A stretch of DNA of 64,000 nucleotides from Oscillospiraceae bacterium (GCA_017847835.1 JAGASH010000005.1:532846-596845); one strand, 5' to 3'. Positions 17,089 to 26,731 are shown, counted from the stretch's first letter. The notes: generated by a model not told the origin, from the sequence alone. Translations and numbers: made by a program.

Positions 17089-19077
17089 TTAGTTTTCTTC
17101 TGTTCCGAGAACGATGTTGTTTCTCTCGGTGAGGTCATAGTAAACCTCGTCGGGGAAGAACGCGTTGCTGCGAACCTCCGACAAGTCCATTGTGCCGAAT
17201 TGATACAAATCGCACTTGTAGCTCGGAGTGAATTTCGTTTTCAGCGGGTAGTTACCGAACGTAACTATAATCGCGTTACCCGTATCGGTTTTATTGTTGA
17301 TTTTCTGGAGCTCGGAAGGGTAGATAAGCGGGCGCGTCTGAATGGACGTGCTGTAGCTTGCCTCGCCCTCCTTTGTTCCCATTGAGCGCGAAACGCTGGT
17401 TGTGGAAACGGTGCAGTTACCGCAGAGCTCCGAGAACTCCTTGCAGGTTTCGATATCGTTTGAACCGATGAACATCTTCATACCGCAGTTGGACTTTACG
17501 ATGTCGCCGACGGTTTTTCCGTAAACATTGTCGAGCTGCGCGTAGGACTGCACGACCATATTGAACCAGATTTTTCTTGAACGTCCGACGGTAATCATCT
17601 TGTCGAACTTGTCGATTTTCGGCATATTACCGAACTCATCGAGAATGAAATAAACATTTCTCGGAAGCGACAAATCCTCTCTTGTGGACGCTTTTTTGAT
17701 GAGCGCCTTATAAATACAGAGGATAAACGCAGCCGCAAGCGTATGACGCGTATCCTTTTCATCGGGGATTTTGAGGAACAGCGCTGTCGGCTCGTCGGCA
17801 AAAATCTGCGGGTCGATATCCGTGTTTGACGTAAGCGAGCAGATACCTTCATCGTTGAAGATAGACAGCTTATCAAACGCGATTGACATATAGCTGGCGA
17901 GCGTGTTTTCCGCTGCGGAAAGCACCTGCTTGCTCAGCGTAACCGCCTTTGAGAGCACGTTTCTGCCGTAGAAATAGTTGCGCAAAGCCTCGAAGTTGTT
18001 GTCGGAGTTTCCGAGCGCTTTGTTGACGTTGAAGAAGTTGAATTTATCCTTCGTCATACCGAGGTCGGGGTTTTCGCTGTCCTCGAGCATACCGAGAATT
18101 GTCGCCATAATAATCGAGCGCGCACCCTTTTCCCAAACGGGGTCATCCTGGCTTTCAATCGGGCAGATAACGCTTACAAGGTCGTTCAAATCCTCGTAAA
18201 CCTCGTCGTAAATCTTCTGGCGCTGAACCTTGATAACTCCGATAAGTTCCTTGCGTACAGCGTATGCCTTGCCCTCGTACTCGTACCACTCGTCCTCGTA
18301 CAGTTCGGGCGGATTTACAAGTTCAAGTCCGGACTCCTCAGCATTGTCGGTTCTGCGGTAGATGTCATTGCCCGTGGCTACATATTCCTGATAACGGTCG
18401 AAAATATCTCCGAGCGGGTTCCAGCGGAACGAAGAATACGGGTCGCGCAGGTCGAGAACCATTACCTTATATCCGCGCTCCTGCAAAAACTTACTGTGCA
18501 TCTGGAAAAGCTCGCCCTTAGGGTCGGTACAAATCATTGACGAGCCGGCGCCCGATTTTGCGAGAATTTGTATCATCGGGTTGATGAAGGTTGTCGTTTT
18601 ACCGGAACCGGTTGCACCGATGATAAGTCCGTGCATCGGGGACGCGAGATTGACGTGAAGTCCCTTCTTGTCGTACCACGCTCTTACGGGAATTCCGTCC
18701 TTTTTCGACTCGCCAAGCTTTGCAAACTCGTGCGGAGCAAAGTTGAAATCGCGCTCCTTATCGGTCATAAAACGCGAATTTTCCAGCGTCGAGTCGGTAA
18801 CCTCGTTCTTCTTATTCGCTCCGAGCAGGCTCTTTTTTGTGCGCTTGAAGCTGTCGGGACGCGTTGCCGCATAAAGAACGATAATTACAACAAGTGCAAT
18901 CAACCCGTAAAGATAGTTCACCGGATTAAGCAGCACCGCAGGATTGAAGAAAACCGAAAGGTCTTTTGCCTCAATCGCGGGCATCAGATTGTCTAAAAGC
19001 GCTCCTGCAATGTATGAGCAGAAAAAGAGCGCGACAAGCAAAATAGCGGCTGTGCTGTAAATTTTCTTTAAATTCAT
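17089..19077 (-). CDS. virD4: VirD4/TraG-family coupling ATPase of the first T4SS
   Basis: This 662-residue type IV coupling protein has two N-terminal membrane spans (about residues 8-28 and 50-68), Walker A GATGSGKTTTF near residue 157 and Walker B YFILDEFGNMP near residue 477. In the family it receives substrates, either a relaxase-DNA complex or proteins, and feeds them to the channel. No relaxase gene is found in this locus, whereas several proteins with a shared C-terminal tag are, so protein substrates are plausible. GGGAGG precedes the ATG. Confidence 0.95.
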   Translation of the reverse strand: MNLKKIYSTAAILLVALFFCSYIAGALLDNLMPAIEAKDLSVFFNPAVLLNPVNYLYGLIALVVIIVLYAATRPDSFKRTKKSLLGANKKNEVTDSTLENSRFMTDKERDFNFAPHEFAKLGESKKDGIPVRAWYDKKGLHVNLASPMHGLIIGATGSGKTTTFINPMIQILAKSGAGSSMICTDPKGELFQMHSKFLQERGYKVMVLDLRDPYSSFRWNPLGDIFDRYQEYVATGNDIYRRTDNAEESGLELVNPPELYEDEWYEYEGKAYAVRKELIGVIKVQRQKIYDEVYEDLNDLVSVICPIESQDDPVWEKGARSIIMATILGMLEDSENPDLGMTKDKFNFFNVNKALGNSDNNFEALRNYFYGRNVLSKAVTLSKQVLSAAENTLASYMSIAFDKLSIFNDEGICSLTSNTDIDPQIFADEPTALFLKIPDEKDTRHTLAAAFILCIYKALIKKASTREDLSLPRNVYFILDEFGNMPKIDKFDKMITVGRSRKIWFNMVVQSYAQLDNVYGKTVGDIVKSNCGMKMFIGSNDIETCKEFSELCGNCTVSTTSVSRSMGTKEGEASYSTSIQTRPLIYPSELQKINNKTDTGNAIIVTFGNYPLKTKFTPSYKCDLYQFGTMDLSEVRSNAFFPDEVYYDLTERNNIVLGTEEN

Positions 19078-19093
19078 AATTTCCTCCCGACAG

Positions 19094-20074
19094 TTATTCG
19101 AGAATTTTTTCGGCTTTCGCTTCGTAAAGCAGGGTCTTTACGCAGAAAAATACCGTTATTCCGCCGAAAATCAGATAAACAAGCTCAGCGACGATGTTGT
19201 CGAAAAGCACCTTGTAAGCCTCGGTATTCATCAGCAAAAGCATCGGCACAGTCGCGAAGTTAAATCCGACGTGCATCAAAAGCGGGTATGTAAGGTTGTT
19301 GTACCTTATGCGGACAAGCGTGAAAAAACAGCTGCTTACAAGCGCCACGATTATCCAAATCGGCTGGATATGCGGGATTGCAAACGCAAGCGTCACGACA
19401 ATAACCACTGCCTTTTCGGGGAACGCACGTTTGAGCGTGTGAAGCAAAAATCCGCGGAACATCATTTCCTCGCAAAGCGGCGCGAGAATAACGATGTAAA
19501 TCAAGCTCAGCGCGATGTTGTCCGTATAAAGCAGACTTTCCGTGCCAGAGCTGTAATTTTTGATAAAGCTCTCGGGCAGCGGCAAAACCGCCAGCAGAGC
19601 CGATGTTGACAGGTTCAGACAAATTCCCGAAATAACGCAAAGCAAAGCGGGTTTTCGGCTTATTAGGCGCGGGTGAAAATCCAGCATATCCTTGACGGTT
19701 TCGGTTTCGGGGTGTTTTTTTCGTTTTCGCAGGTAGTGATTGACGAGATAGAAAAAGTACACAAAAAATCCCATTATTGAACAGAGCAGCTTCAGCGTAC
19801 CGCTGTTCTGAAGCGCGTCGTTGGAGAAGATGATGAAGAACATCTGCGGGAAGAAATAGAACCCGAAATACAGTCCCGCTGCCGATAAAATCGTGGTTAT
19901 GATTATGTATTTCCGTGAATTACGGTTGATAATCTGGCGACGCTTTTTCTCGCGTTTTTTCTTCTCGGCAAGAGCTGCTTCCTCGCTGTCATCAGCCTCA
20001 GCGTCAACCTCAATCACAATCTCATCGGAATTTTTCTCCAAATCGGAATTTTTTCTCTGCTTTTTCCTTTTCAA
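19094..20074 (-). CDS. CPBP-family intramembrane glutamic protease
   Basis: The 326-residue product has a highly charged cytoplasmic N-terminus (residues 1-50) followed by about eight membrane segments. The CPBP (Abi/Rce1) motifs are present: EEMMFRGFLL (glutamate dyad and arginine), AIPHIQ and HVGFNF. Family members cleave prenyl or peptide substrates, or serve bacteriocin immunity. The position next to the pilin gene suggests pilin or peptide processing, but this is inference. The start is TTG at 20074, supported by GGGGGAG seven bases before it. Confidence 0.88.
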   Translation of the reverse strand: MKRKKQRKNSDLEKNSDEIVIEVDAEADDSEEAALAEKKKREKKRRQIINRNSRKYIIITTILSAAGLYFGFYFFPQMFFIIFSNDALQNSGTLKLLCSIMGFFVYFFYLVNHYLRKRKKHPETETVKDMLDFHPRLISRKPALLCVISGICLNLSTSALLAVLPLPESFIKNYSSGTESLLYTDNIALSLIYIVILAPLCEEMMFRGFLLHTLKRAFPEKAVVIVVTLAFAIPHIQPIWIIVALVSSCFFTLVRIRYNNLTYPLLMHVGFNFATVPMLLLMNTEAYKVLFDNIVAELVYLIFGGITVFFCVKTLLYEAKAEKILE

Positions 20075-20112
20075 TACAATTCTCCCCCGAATAAAGCCTA
20101 AAACAATTCTAT

Positions 20113-20167
20113 GCCGCTCCTCGTATGGGCTGAAACAGCACTGTCACAGGAGCATACAAGAAGCGGC
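20113..20167 (-). other. Long mRNA hairpin between pilin and downstream operon
   Basis: The arms 20113-20127 and 20153-20167 pair over 15 positions in the minus-strand RNA, including two G-U pairs. No U-run follows on the minus strand, so it is not a classical terminator. Placed directly after the pilin gene, it could stabilise or process the pilin mRNA relative to the channel genes. Confidence 0.6.
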
Positions 20168-20184
20168 AGAAATGCTTTTTTTGA

Positions 20185-20502
20185 TTAGTTGGACGAAGCT
20201 GCGGTTGTTGCCCACTGCTCCATTGCAGGAAGACCGATTTTCAAGCCAACGAGAAGAACGAAGATAAGTACAAAGCCGATGATTGCATTTCTAAGACCAT
20301 GCTTTGCCTTTTCTCTGTCCTGCGGCTCTTCAGCCTTTGCGAACTTAACACCGAGTATAATGCAGAAGATTGCACCCAGAGCGCCGACAACGGCAAGTGC
20401 AGGACCCAAAATCATATCGAGCAGGTCGATAATCGGGTTTGTCATCTTCTCAAACGGGTTTGCCTCCGAAGAAGCTGCAAGTAAAAGAAATGCGTTATTC
20501 AT
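20185..20502 (-). CDS. VirB2/TrbC-like pilin
   Basis: This 105-residue protein has two membrane spans (about residues 30-50 and 70-90) separated by a short basic-acidic loop (KFAKAEEPQDREKAKHGL), the layout of VirB2/TrbC pilins in Firmicutes. No long cleavable leader is visible. AAAGGAGAA precedes the ATG. It is the first gene of the leftward T4SS run, directly behind one of the four matching promoters. Confidence 0.82.
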   Translation of the reverse strand: MNNAFLLLAASSEANPFEKMTNPIIDLLDMILGPALAVVGALGAIFCIILGVKFAKAEEPQDREKAKHGLRNAIIGFVLIFVLLVGLKIGLPAMEQWATTAASSN

Positions 20503-20548
20503 AATATTTCTCCTTTTATTTCCGCCGAAGCGGTTTTTTCTTTCATTG

Positions 20549-20579
20549 GTTTATACCAATTTTTACGGATTTCGTAACA
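20549..20579 (-). promoter_or_regulatory. Shared-type promoter P1 (pilin/T4SS operon)
   Basis: On the minus strand, TGTTAC (20574-20579), exactly 17 bp, then GTATAAAC (20549-20556). This matches P2, P3 and P4. The -35 is ECF-like rather than TTGACA. Confidence 0.72.
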
Positions 20580-20584
20580 GTCGG

Positions 20585-20824
20585 TCACAGAAGTTTATCG
20601 TTTTTCTTTTCAGAAGATTTTGACAAACCGTTCTGACCTGTCTGTTTTGAGGTTTTGGCTGCTTTTTCGCCCGAAAGCTCGTCAAAGCTCATTTTTTCCC
20701 GAGAAGCGTTTCGGGTAAGCTTATACTTTTCAGCAAAAGCAGTCACGATTTTTTCCATTGTTTTCGAAGGCTCAAAGCGAGAAAAATCGAAAATCTCGAC
20801 AATGCGCTGCTCGGAAATCTGCAT
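20585..20824 (-). CDS. Small motif-bearing protein
   Basis: This 79-residue soluble protein has a helical first half and residues 42-50 (REKMSFDEL) matching the shared C-terminal motif, here 29 residues from its end. The rest of the tail is Lys/Ser-rich. No known family. The ATG at 20824 is preferred; an in-frame GTG at 20833 would add three residues. It is transcribed from P2 and lies just before P1, so it may be the minimal form of the motif family. Confidence 0.65.
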   Translation of the reverse strand: MQISEQRIVEIFDFSRFEPSKTMEKIVTAFAEKYKLTRNASREKMSFDELSGEKAAKTSKQTGQNGLSKSSEKKNDKLL

Positions 20825-20895
20825 TCCCACCACCCCAATGCGGTATTTTTCTTTTCAAGAAGCGGCATTTTTTCTTGCCTTTCCTTGTTTCATTG

Positions 20896-20926
20896 GTTTA
20901 TACGAAGCAAATTCGGTTTCGTAACA
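20896..20926 (-). promoter_or_regulatory. Shared-type promoter P2
   Basis: On the minus strand, TGTTAC (20921-20926), 17 bp, then GTATAAAC (20896-20903). The bases after the -10 (CAATGAAA) are also identical to P1. It drives the 79-residue motif protein. Confidence 0.72.
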
Positions 20927-21015
20927 CTTTTCGCCGAATTATTTTTTTTATTTTCGGAGCGCTGTTTCGGGCTCCTTGTCTGTTGTCTTCCGACGTTTTT
21001 GGCAAACGAGCGCAA

Positions 21016-22320
21016 TTATCGCTCGGGAGAATTTGGCTCGGCGCTATTCTCCGCGGAAGCTTCCTTGCTCTTACCGGCTTTGTTGATATCAAAAACACCG
21101 TATCTGTTGTTGCCGATAAGTTCATTGAAAGTAACCTTCTCGCGCTCCGCGTTGCTGAACTTCCAGATGTTTTCGGTTTCTTTAATCGAATCGGCGTTGA
21201 CCATCGTTTTTTCCTTCGAGGAATCGAACAAATTCTTAATTAAATCGATAATCCATTGGAAGATATTTTTGGGCGCATTTTTCTCGACAACTTCGGGCTT
21301 CATATGAACGACTGAGCCGTCTTTCGCCTTGAGCCCAACGTCCTTGCCCGACAGAATGTTATCAAACAAAAGAGTGTAGCGGTCCTCGATTGACAAGAAT
21401 TTGTTATTTTCAATCATCGGTCTGCCGTCCACGGTAATTTGCTTAAAATCCTCGAACTCGGCGGTTTCATTTCCGCGGACTTCTTTGTTGAAATTGTCAA
21501 AAATCTGCGACAAATACTCAATCTGTTCACCGTTCAATTTTTTATGTTCCTTCAAATCAGAATAAATCTGAGCAAGCGTCTCTTGGTTGTACTCATTGTA
21601 GGCGATTTCAAGAGATTTCACGCTCTCCCTGACAGGCTCAGTCTCGAGCGAAATTCCCTTTCTGATTTCGGGAGCATCAAGCCATTCTGCAATCGTTTCC
21701 CCGAGTTTTCCCATTCCGGCTTTATCAAATCTTTCGGAAATGCCCTTGAGAACGCTTGAGATATCCTGATTAGGCTTGGCGTCTTTCAGAGCATTGCTGA
21801 CCGAGTAAACATACGCAAGCCCTTCCTTGAGGAACGCGTCCGGGTCGCTGCCGTTTCTGTAATTTGCATTATAGCAATCCTGCAAATCTTTAACGAACGC
21901 TTTCACGACAGGGTTATCCGATTCAATCGAAAACTTTTCGTCGATGCTTGACATCATATCCCTATGGAGTTCCCATCTCTCAACATCGTTGCACGGCTCG
22001 CTTGCAATTAATTGGTTTGCCTTCGCTATGACCTTGCTCTTCATATTTATGTTGTTAATAGCCAAAAGCGCAAAACTAAGCGCGTAAGCAGTGTCTTTGT
22101 AGCTCTCCTTTTGTTCCTCGCCCAAGTTTGCGTTCGCCGCGGTATCGGACAAACCGAGATGCATCATATTCTGCGAGAGTTCCTTCTCCAGATTTGCGAG
22201 ACTCATCATATTGTGATTTTCCGGAGTCTGGTTTTCAAGCGGAACATCAATAGCGACAATATCGTCCTGTTGTGCAAGACCAAAAGCTCTTCTCAACAAA
22301 AATTCATGGTCCACTGCCAT
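21016..22320 (-). CDS. Putative T4SS substrate, 434 residues, paralogue of the next gene
   Basis: Cytoplasmic by sequence, with no signal or membrane span. I do not recognise a family. It aligns with the 22388-23728 product through AINNINM (about residue 90), DAFLKEGLAYVYSVSNA, and a VDGRPM...ILSGKDVGLK...P module before a short amphipathic segment (FQWIIDLIKNLF). The C-terminal motif REKVTFNEL occupies residues 393-401. A strong AAGGAGA site precedes the ATG. Probably co-transcribed from P3 with its paralogue. Confidence 0.75.
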   Translation of the reverse strand: MAVDHEFLLRRAFGLAQQDDIVAIDVPLENQTPENHNMMSLANLEKELSQNMMHLGLSDTAANANLGEEQKESYKDTAYALSFALLAINNINMKSKVIAKANQLIASEPCNDVERWELHRDMMSSIDEKFSIESDNPVVKAFVKDLQDCYNANYRNGSDPDAFLKEGLAYVYSVSNALKDAKPNQDISSVLKGISERFDKAGMGKLGETIAEWLDAPEIRKGISLETEPVRESVKSLEIAYNEYNQETLAQIYSDLKEHKKLNGEQIEYLSQIFDNFNKEVRGNETAEFEDFKQITVDGRPMIENNKFLSIEDRYTLLFDNILSGKDVGLKAKDGSVVHMKPEVVEKNAPKNIFQWIIDLIKNLFDSSKEKTMVNADSIKETENIWKFSNAEREKVTFNELIGNNRYGVFDINKAGKSKEASAENSAEPNSPER

Positions 22321-22387
22321 ATCATTTTCTCCTTAACGACTTCAAGATTTTATGCTTTCACAGCTTATTACAAAGCAAATCAAATTA

Positions 22388-23728
22388 TTACATTTCCCTG
22401 CCCTTGGATTTTTCGTGTGAACTCGAGGGCGGGGGAACAGTTCTCTTGACTTCGTTTGTGTTCAGAAGGTCATAAAAAGACAGTCTTTTACGAGCATCGA
22501 CATTGTTCTTCTCCTTGCCGTCTATTTTCTCCTGAATATTTTCAATCTCTCCTTGTTCGCGCTTCTTTTTCAGCGCGGAGTCAAACTTGAAAAATTCTGC
22601 AATAGCCTCGTAAATCTTCTCAAAAAAGCCCTTTTCCTTGTCCTGTTGAATGAGTTTCGGCTCCAAATCCACGATTAAGCCGTTCTTTTCGTTCTTCACG
22701 GAAACAATGTTGCCTTCAAGCATACTCTTTAAAATCTTGCTCGAAAGCTCGGCGGGAGTTTTTCGGTATTCCGTTTTATCAAACATCGGCTTGCCGTTTA
22801 CCATAAAATTCTCAAGCGGGGCAAACGACTTATCTCCGAAAATTTTTTCACGCATATCTTCAACCGTCTTATAAGCCCAGTCGAGCTGCTCTTGTGAAAG
22901 CGAGCCTGAATATATGTCTGTACTGGCTTTACTGTAGAAATCGGAGAGCTTTATGCCGTTCAAATCCCCGAATTTGATGTCAACGTCATAGTTCTTCTCA
23001 GCAGACAAACTCAAATCCATCGCAACATCATATCTCGCCTCTGCCGAGTCAAGCCCGTCAAGCAGCGCTCTTCCGATAGACCAAACCGAAACATATTCGT
23101 TTTCATTAACCGTTTTTAAAGCAAGGTCTCCGCCATTTTCCATTGCTTTGCTGTCAGTCGCGTCGTTTACCATGTGGATAAACACAAGACCATCTTTGAG
23201 AAAGCGGTCGGGCTCTCTGGTCGCGTTGGTATCGGCGTAGTCCCTGTCATATGCCCTCTGAAGATTGTAGACGAGATTTTTCGCGGCAGGGCTTTTCGCC
23301 TCAACCTCATACTGCTTATCAACGTACTCTTTAAGCGATCTGCGGATATTGTCCCTCGCCTCTTTGTCTCTGACAGGATGCCCGTATACGGTTTCGCCGT
23401 ATTTGCTGATAGTGTCTGAGTCAAGATGATTTACGATATCGTCAATATGCCACTTGACTTTTCCTGCCATATTTATGTTGTTTATCGCATTGAGCGAAAA
23501 CGCCATAGAGCGCGTAGTAATCAGAGGGTTGTCAGACTTGCTGACTTCTTCATCCATTACCCTTCTGTTCAAAAAAGTATCGGTGAACAAATTGAAAAAA
23601 TCTTCTTCTTTCATCGTTTTCTCATTGCCGTTCTTGTCCAAAACATCGACCTCGTCGAAAATCTTTCCATTTGCCCTTTTTGTAGCTTCAGCCACAATGT
23701 TCAAAAATTCAGGTGTAGGTGTTGCCAT
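22388..23728 (-). CDS. Putative T4SS substrate, 446 residues
   Basis: Soluble, helical and charged; no known family. It shares with its downstream neighbour the AINNINM segment, a DRFLKDGLVFIHMVNDA segment and the VNGKPM...SMLEGNIVSVK...P module with an amphipathic FFEKIYEAIAEFF stretch. RKRLSFYDL at residues 413-421 is the shared C-terminal motif, followed by a VPPPS element. ATG 23728 is chosen because AAAGGAC lies upstream and promoter P3 occupies the DNA before it. Confidence 0.75.
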   Translation of the reverse strand: MATPTPEFLNIVAEATKRANGKIFDEVDVLDKNGNEKTMKEEDFFNLFTDTFLNRRVMDEEVSKSDNPLITTRSMAFSLNAINNINMAGKVKWHIDDIVNHLDSDTISKYGETVYGHPVRDKEARDNIRRSLKEYVDKQYEVEAKSPAAKNLVYNLQRAYDRDYADTNATREPDRFLKDGLVFIHMVNDATDSKAMENGGDLALKTVNENEYVSVWSIGRALLDGLDSAEARYDVAMDLSLSAEKNYDVDIKFGDLNGIKLSDFYSKASTDIYSGSLSQEQLDWAYKTVEDMREKIFGDKSFAPLENFMVNGKPMFDKTEYRKTPAELSSKILKSMLEGNIVSVKNEKNGLIVDLEPKLIQQDKEKGFFEKIYEAIAEFFKFDSALKKKREQGEIENIQEKIDGKEKNNVDARKRLSFYDLLNTNEVKRTVPPPSSSHEKSKGREM

Positions 23729-23769
23729 AATACTGTCCTTTCTAAATTGGCCGTTTTTGGTTTTCGCCT

Positions 23770-23800
23770 GTTTATACGGCGAAATTTTCAAATTGTAACA
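23770..23800 (-). promoter_or_regulatory. Shared-type promoter P3
   Basis: On the minus strand, TGTTAC (23795-23800), 17 bp, then GTATAAAC (23770-23777). It precedes the two paralogous substrate genes. Confidence 0.72.
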
Positions 23801-23824
23801 GGGCTTCTAACATTTCCCGCGTTT

Positions 23825-24316
23825 TTACAGCTTTTCGATTATCTCTTTCAGCTTTGAAAGCGCTCTTGCGTGGGTTACTCTCGCGTTTGCTTCAGTCATT
23901 TCCATCATTTCGCCGATTTTTGCAAATCTGTACCCGTAATAATACCGCGCAACAACAATATCCCTCATCTTCTCGGGCAGCTCCAGAAGCGCTTTCGCGA
24001 GCATCTCCTGCTGTTCGTTCATCACGATTTTATCCACAGGCTCGTCGCTCACGGGTATCTGAAGCTCCTCGATATCCTCGTTTATGCGGCGCTTGCGGAA
24101 ATGTTCGATAAGCGTGTTCCTTGTGATAACGAAAACCCACGTTGACAAGGACGCTTTTTCGGGATTATAACTGTCGATATGCGAAACAACTTTCGCAAAA
24201 ACATCGGACGTCAAATCCTCTGCGTCAGCGTAATTCTGTATTCTGTTGAATATGTAACCGAACACTTTGTTTTTGTATTCCCTGTAAATCTGTTCGGCAG
24301 ATATTTCAAAGCTCAT
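23825..24316 (-). CDS. Sigma-70 family (ECF-like) RNA polymerase sigma factor
   Basis: The 163-residue protein has sigma region 2 (about residues 15-75, with DAEDLTSDVFAKVV and STWVFVITRN) and region 4 (about 105-160, with LPEKMRDIVVARYYYGY and a helix-turn-helix ending in ARALSKLKEII). No anti-sigma gene is adjacent. ATG 24316 has AGGAGC before it; TTG 24343 is a weaker alternative. It is encoded next to four promoters with an ECF-style -35 and is the obvious candidate to read them. Probably co-transcribed with the upstream regulator (45-bp gap). Confidence 0.9.
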   Translation of the reverse strand: MSFEISAEQIYREYKNKVFGYIFNRIQNYADAEDLTSDVFAKVVSHIDSYNPEKASLSTWVFVITRNTLIEHFRKRRINEDIEELQIPVSDEPVDKIVMNEQQEMLAKALLELPEKMRDIVVARYYYGYRFAKIGEMMEMTEANARVTHARALSKLKEIIEKL

Positions 24317-24361
24317 AACATCGCTCCTGACAAGTTCTTTCAAACCAATTTTCGGACGGCT

Positions 24362-26731
24362 TCAGATGATATTCATATTTTTCGCGGCAAGAATTGCCTC
24401 GGTACGGCTGTTCACACCCAGCTTTCGGTAGGTTTCCTGCGCGTGGAATTTTGCTGTGCGCTCGGTTATTCCAAGCCGCTCGCCGATTTGTTTCAGCGTA
24501 ATCCCCTCCGCCTGCATTTTCAGTATATTCACGGCAGTTTCCGAAAGGGACGGAAGATTTGCAATCTGAGTTTTCATATAAACAGGATAACGAAGCGAAA
24601 TCCTGCGGGTTTCTTCGAGAATTTTCCCGAAAAAGCAGCCGTTTTCACCGTCCTCGGGAAATTCATCGCGAACCGCGTCCAGAAGCGGATAGACAGCCGC
24701 TCCGTGCTCCGAAACAATTCTTATGAAACTATACTCGGAGATTTTTCGCAGGACCTCGGAAAATTCCTCTTTCCAATCGGATTTTCTGCGAAATTTTATG
24801 ATAGATTTCAGAATTGCGAGCTCCATTGAAATGTACTTCCTGTCGCAGATTTCCGCGTAATCCGAAAGCCTGTCAATCAAAGCAAGCGCAGACGCGTATT
24901 TTTCCGTCGCGATATAACAGCGTATTTTCGTGAGATACTGATATCTGTGAAGCACAAAAAACTCGTTTTCATCGGGAGCTTCGTTTGCAAGCCAGCTGTT
25001 CACGGCGTCGAAATCGCCCTCGTAAAGCGAAATTCTGCACAACAAAGCGCCGATATTTTTATCCAGCTTGTAGACGAACTTTGTTTTTGCAACGCGTCCG
25101 CGAAATCCCTCGACAAGCTCCTTTGCCTCGGCGCTTTCGCCGTTTATCAGGAAAAGCCGAGCCTGAAGCCCAATTGCAACAAACATCATATTATAGTTTA
25201 TTTCGCCTGTTTCAATCCGGTTTTTTGCTTTTGAAATCAAGCTTGATATCTCGTAGGAGTCGCCGCCCTTTTCATAAAAGCTCTCGGCAAGCCCGAGATT
25301 TATAAGCCCTTTTCCGTTCGAGCCTAAAAATACCGAAAGCAGCTTTCCCGATGTCCTTGCAATTTCTTTGTCCTTTTTCGTCCACTCGCAGAAGTCCTTT
25401 CCGCCGCTTATCAGCGAGGGCATATTGCTTGTGACGGACAATTCCGGAAACTGTGCAGATTTTTCGCACATCAGAACATACTGATTTTTTATCGTTTCAA
25501 GCGTATTCAGGCTTCCCTTATGCGGAAGAGCAATGTCGAGATAAGCAAGCCCGACCGATATTTCTCGCTTTTCAAGTCCCTTTGCACCCGCAAGACGTTC
25601 CTTCAGCCTGCCGTACCAGAACTCGCTCTTTTCGACATTCATCATGACCGAATACAGCAGCGACATTGATATCATCAGCCACGGGTCGCTTTCGATATCC
25701 TTTTCGGAAAGCAGAAGATAATATCTGCGCGTTTCAAAGAAATAGCCCATTTCGGGATTTGTTTTCGCGTTTCTTACAAGCAAGTCGCGCAATTTATCGG
25801 TATCATCGCAGCTCGCGTAAAATTCAAGCGCTTTTGCGTCGTTGCCGTTCATTTCGTAATAGAGCGCGATATTTCTGATAAATCCGTTTATCTGCTCCCG
25901 CGAATAGCACCGCATAAGCTCGTCATAGAGCGCAGCTTTCATAAAGCCGTTTATCGTGAAACTTTCGCCGCTTTTATGCAGGAAATTTCCGCTTTCCTCT
26001 GCACGGTTTATCACATCATCTATGTTTTTGTCGCCCGTGAGCACCTTTGCCAGACCTATATCAAAGCTCTCCACCAGCGACAGCTTTGTCAGAAGCTCTT
26101 TTACCTCGGGCTCCAGCCAGATAAGCACCTTTTCCTTCAGCAAAGAAATGAAAACATCTCCGATTTTCTTTTCAAGCGCACTGTTGACCGCAGCGCCGTT
26201 GAGCATTTCAACCAAAGCAAATTTTACCGCGAAACCGTTTCCCTCGCTCTTTGTTACTATATACTCAACATCGCTCTGCGAATACTTTTTTTCTTCGCGT
26301 TCGAGATAATCCGTCACATCATCGGCAGTAAGCGCAAGGTCTTCTTCGGAAATAAGGATAAAATTGCGCTTGATATAAGCCTCAATAAGCCAGGAAGGGA
26401 TACTGCTTCTCGAAATCAGAACCAGCCATATATCCTTGCACTCGGTGAGCTCAATAACCTCGCGGCGCTTTTCACGGTTCTGGAGCAAATGCAAATCGTC
26501 AATTACCACGACAGACGGGTTTTTCTTATCGCTTGCCGCAGCGGCCGCTTCCTTGAAATCCCGCGACTGTTCCGTACAAGACGCGTAGAAATATGGTTTA
26601 TTTTTCAAAAACTGCCGAACCAACTCTGTCTTTCCGTAACCAGTTGCCCCGAAAATGTAAACTACATTTCCGATTGACTTGCAGGCACGGATTTTCTTCA
26701 GAGCCTTGTGCGGCAAAATGTATTGTTCCAT
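24362..26731 (-). CDS. MalT/LAL-type STAND ATPase regulator with LuxR HTH
   Basis: This 789-residue protein has an N-terminal P-loop (FGATGYGKTELV, about residues 28-45), a Walker B-like VVVIDDLHLL, a helical TPR-like middle region and a C-terminal LuxR-type helix-turn-helix (LSETAVNILKMQAEGITLKQIGERLGITERT, written here in two overlapping parts: LSETAVNILKMQAEG and ITLKQIGERLGITERT). MalT-like proteins are ATP-dependent activators triggered by a small ligand. Located immediately upstream of the sigma gene, it probably controls the whole locus. ATG 26731 has GAGG seven bases before it. Confidence 0.9.
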   Translation of the reverse strand: MEQYILPHKALKKIRACKSIGNVVYIFGATGYGKTELVRQFLKNKPYFYASCTEQSRDFKEAAAAASDKKNPSVVVIDDLHLLQNREKRREVIELTECKDIWLVLISRSSIPSWLIEAYIKRNFILISEEDLALTADDVTDYLEREEKKYSQSDVEYIVTKSEGNGFAVKFALVEMLNGAAVNSALEKKIGDVFISLLKEKVLIWLEPEVKELLTKLSLVESFDIGLAKVLTGDKNIDDVINRAEESGNFLHKSGESFTINGFMKAALYDELMRCYSREQINGFIRNIALYYEMNGNDAKALEFYASCDDTDKLRDLLVRNAKTNPEMGYFFETRRYYLLLSEKDIESDPWLMISMSLLYSVMMNVEKSEFWYGRLKERLAGAKGLEKREISVGLAYLDIALPHKGSLNTLETIKNQYVLMCEKSAQFPELSVTSNMPSLISGGKDFCEWTKKDKEIARTSGKLLSVFLGSNGKGLINLGLAESFYEKGGDSYEISSLISKAKNRIETGEINYNMMFVAIGLQARLFLINGESAEAKELVEGFRGRVAKTKFVYKLDKNIGALLCRISLYEGDFDAVNSWLANEAPDENEFFVLHRYQYLTKIRCYIATEKYASALALIDRLSDYAEICDRKYISMELAILKSIIKFRRKSDWKEEFSEVLRKISEYSFIRIVSEHGAAVYPLLDAVRDEFPEDGENGCFFGKILEETRRISLRYPVYMKTQIANLPSLSETAVNILKMQAEGITLKQIGERLGITERTAKFHAQETYRKLGVNSRTEAILAAKNMNII

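Noticed and set aside
20927..20965. Hairpin GGAGC...GCTCC after the 21016 gene as a terminator
   Set aside because: On the relevant (minus) strand it is followed by an A-rich, not a T-rich, stretch.
24179..24829. Long + strand frame opposite the sigma/regulator genes
   Set aside because: It is antisense to two confidently assigned genes and crosses their boundary; composition is not protein-like.
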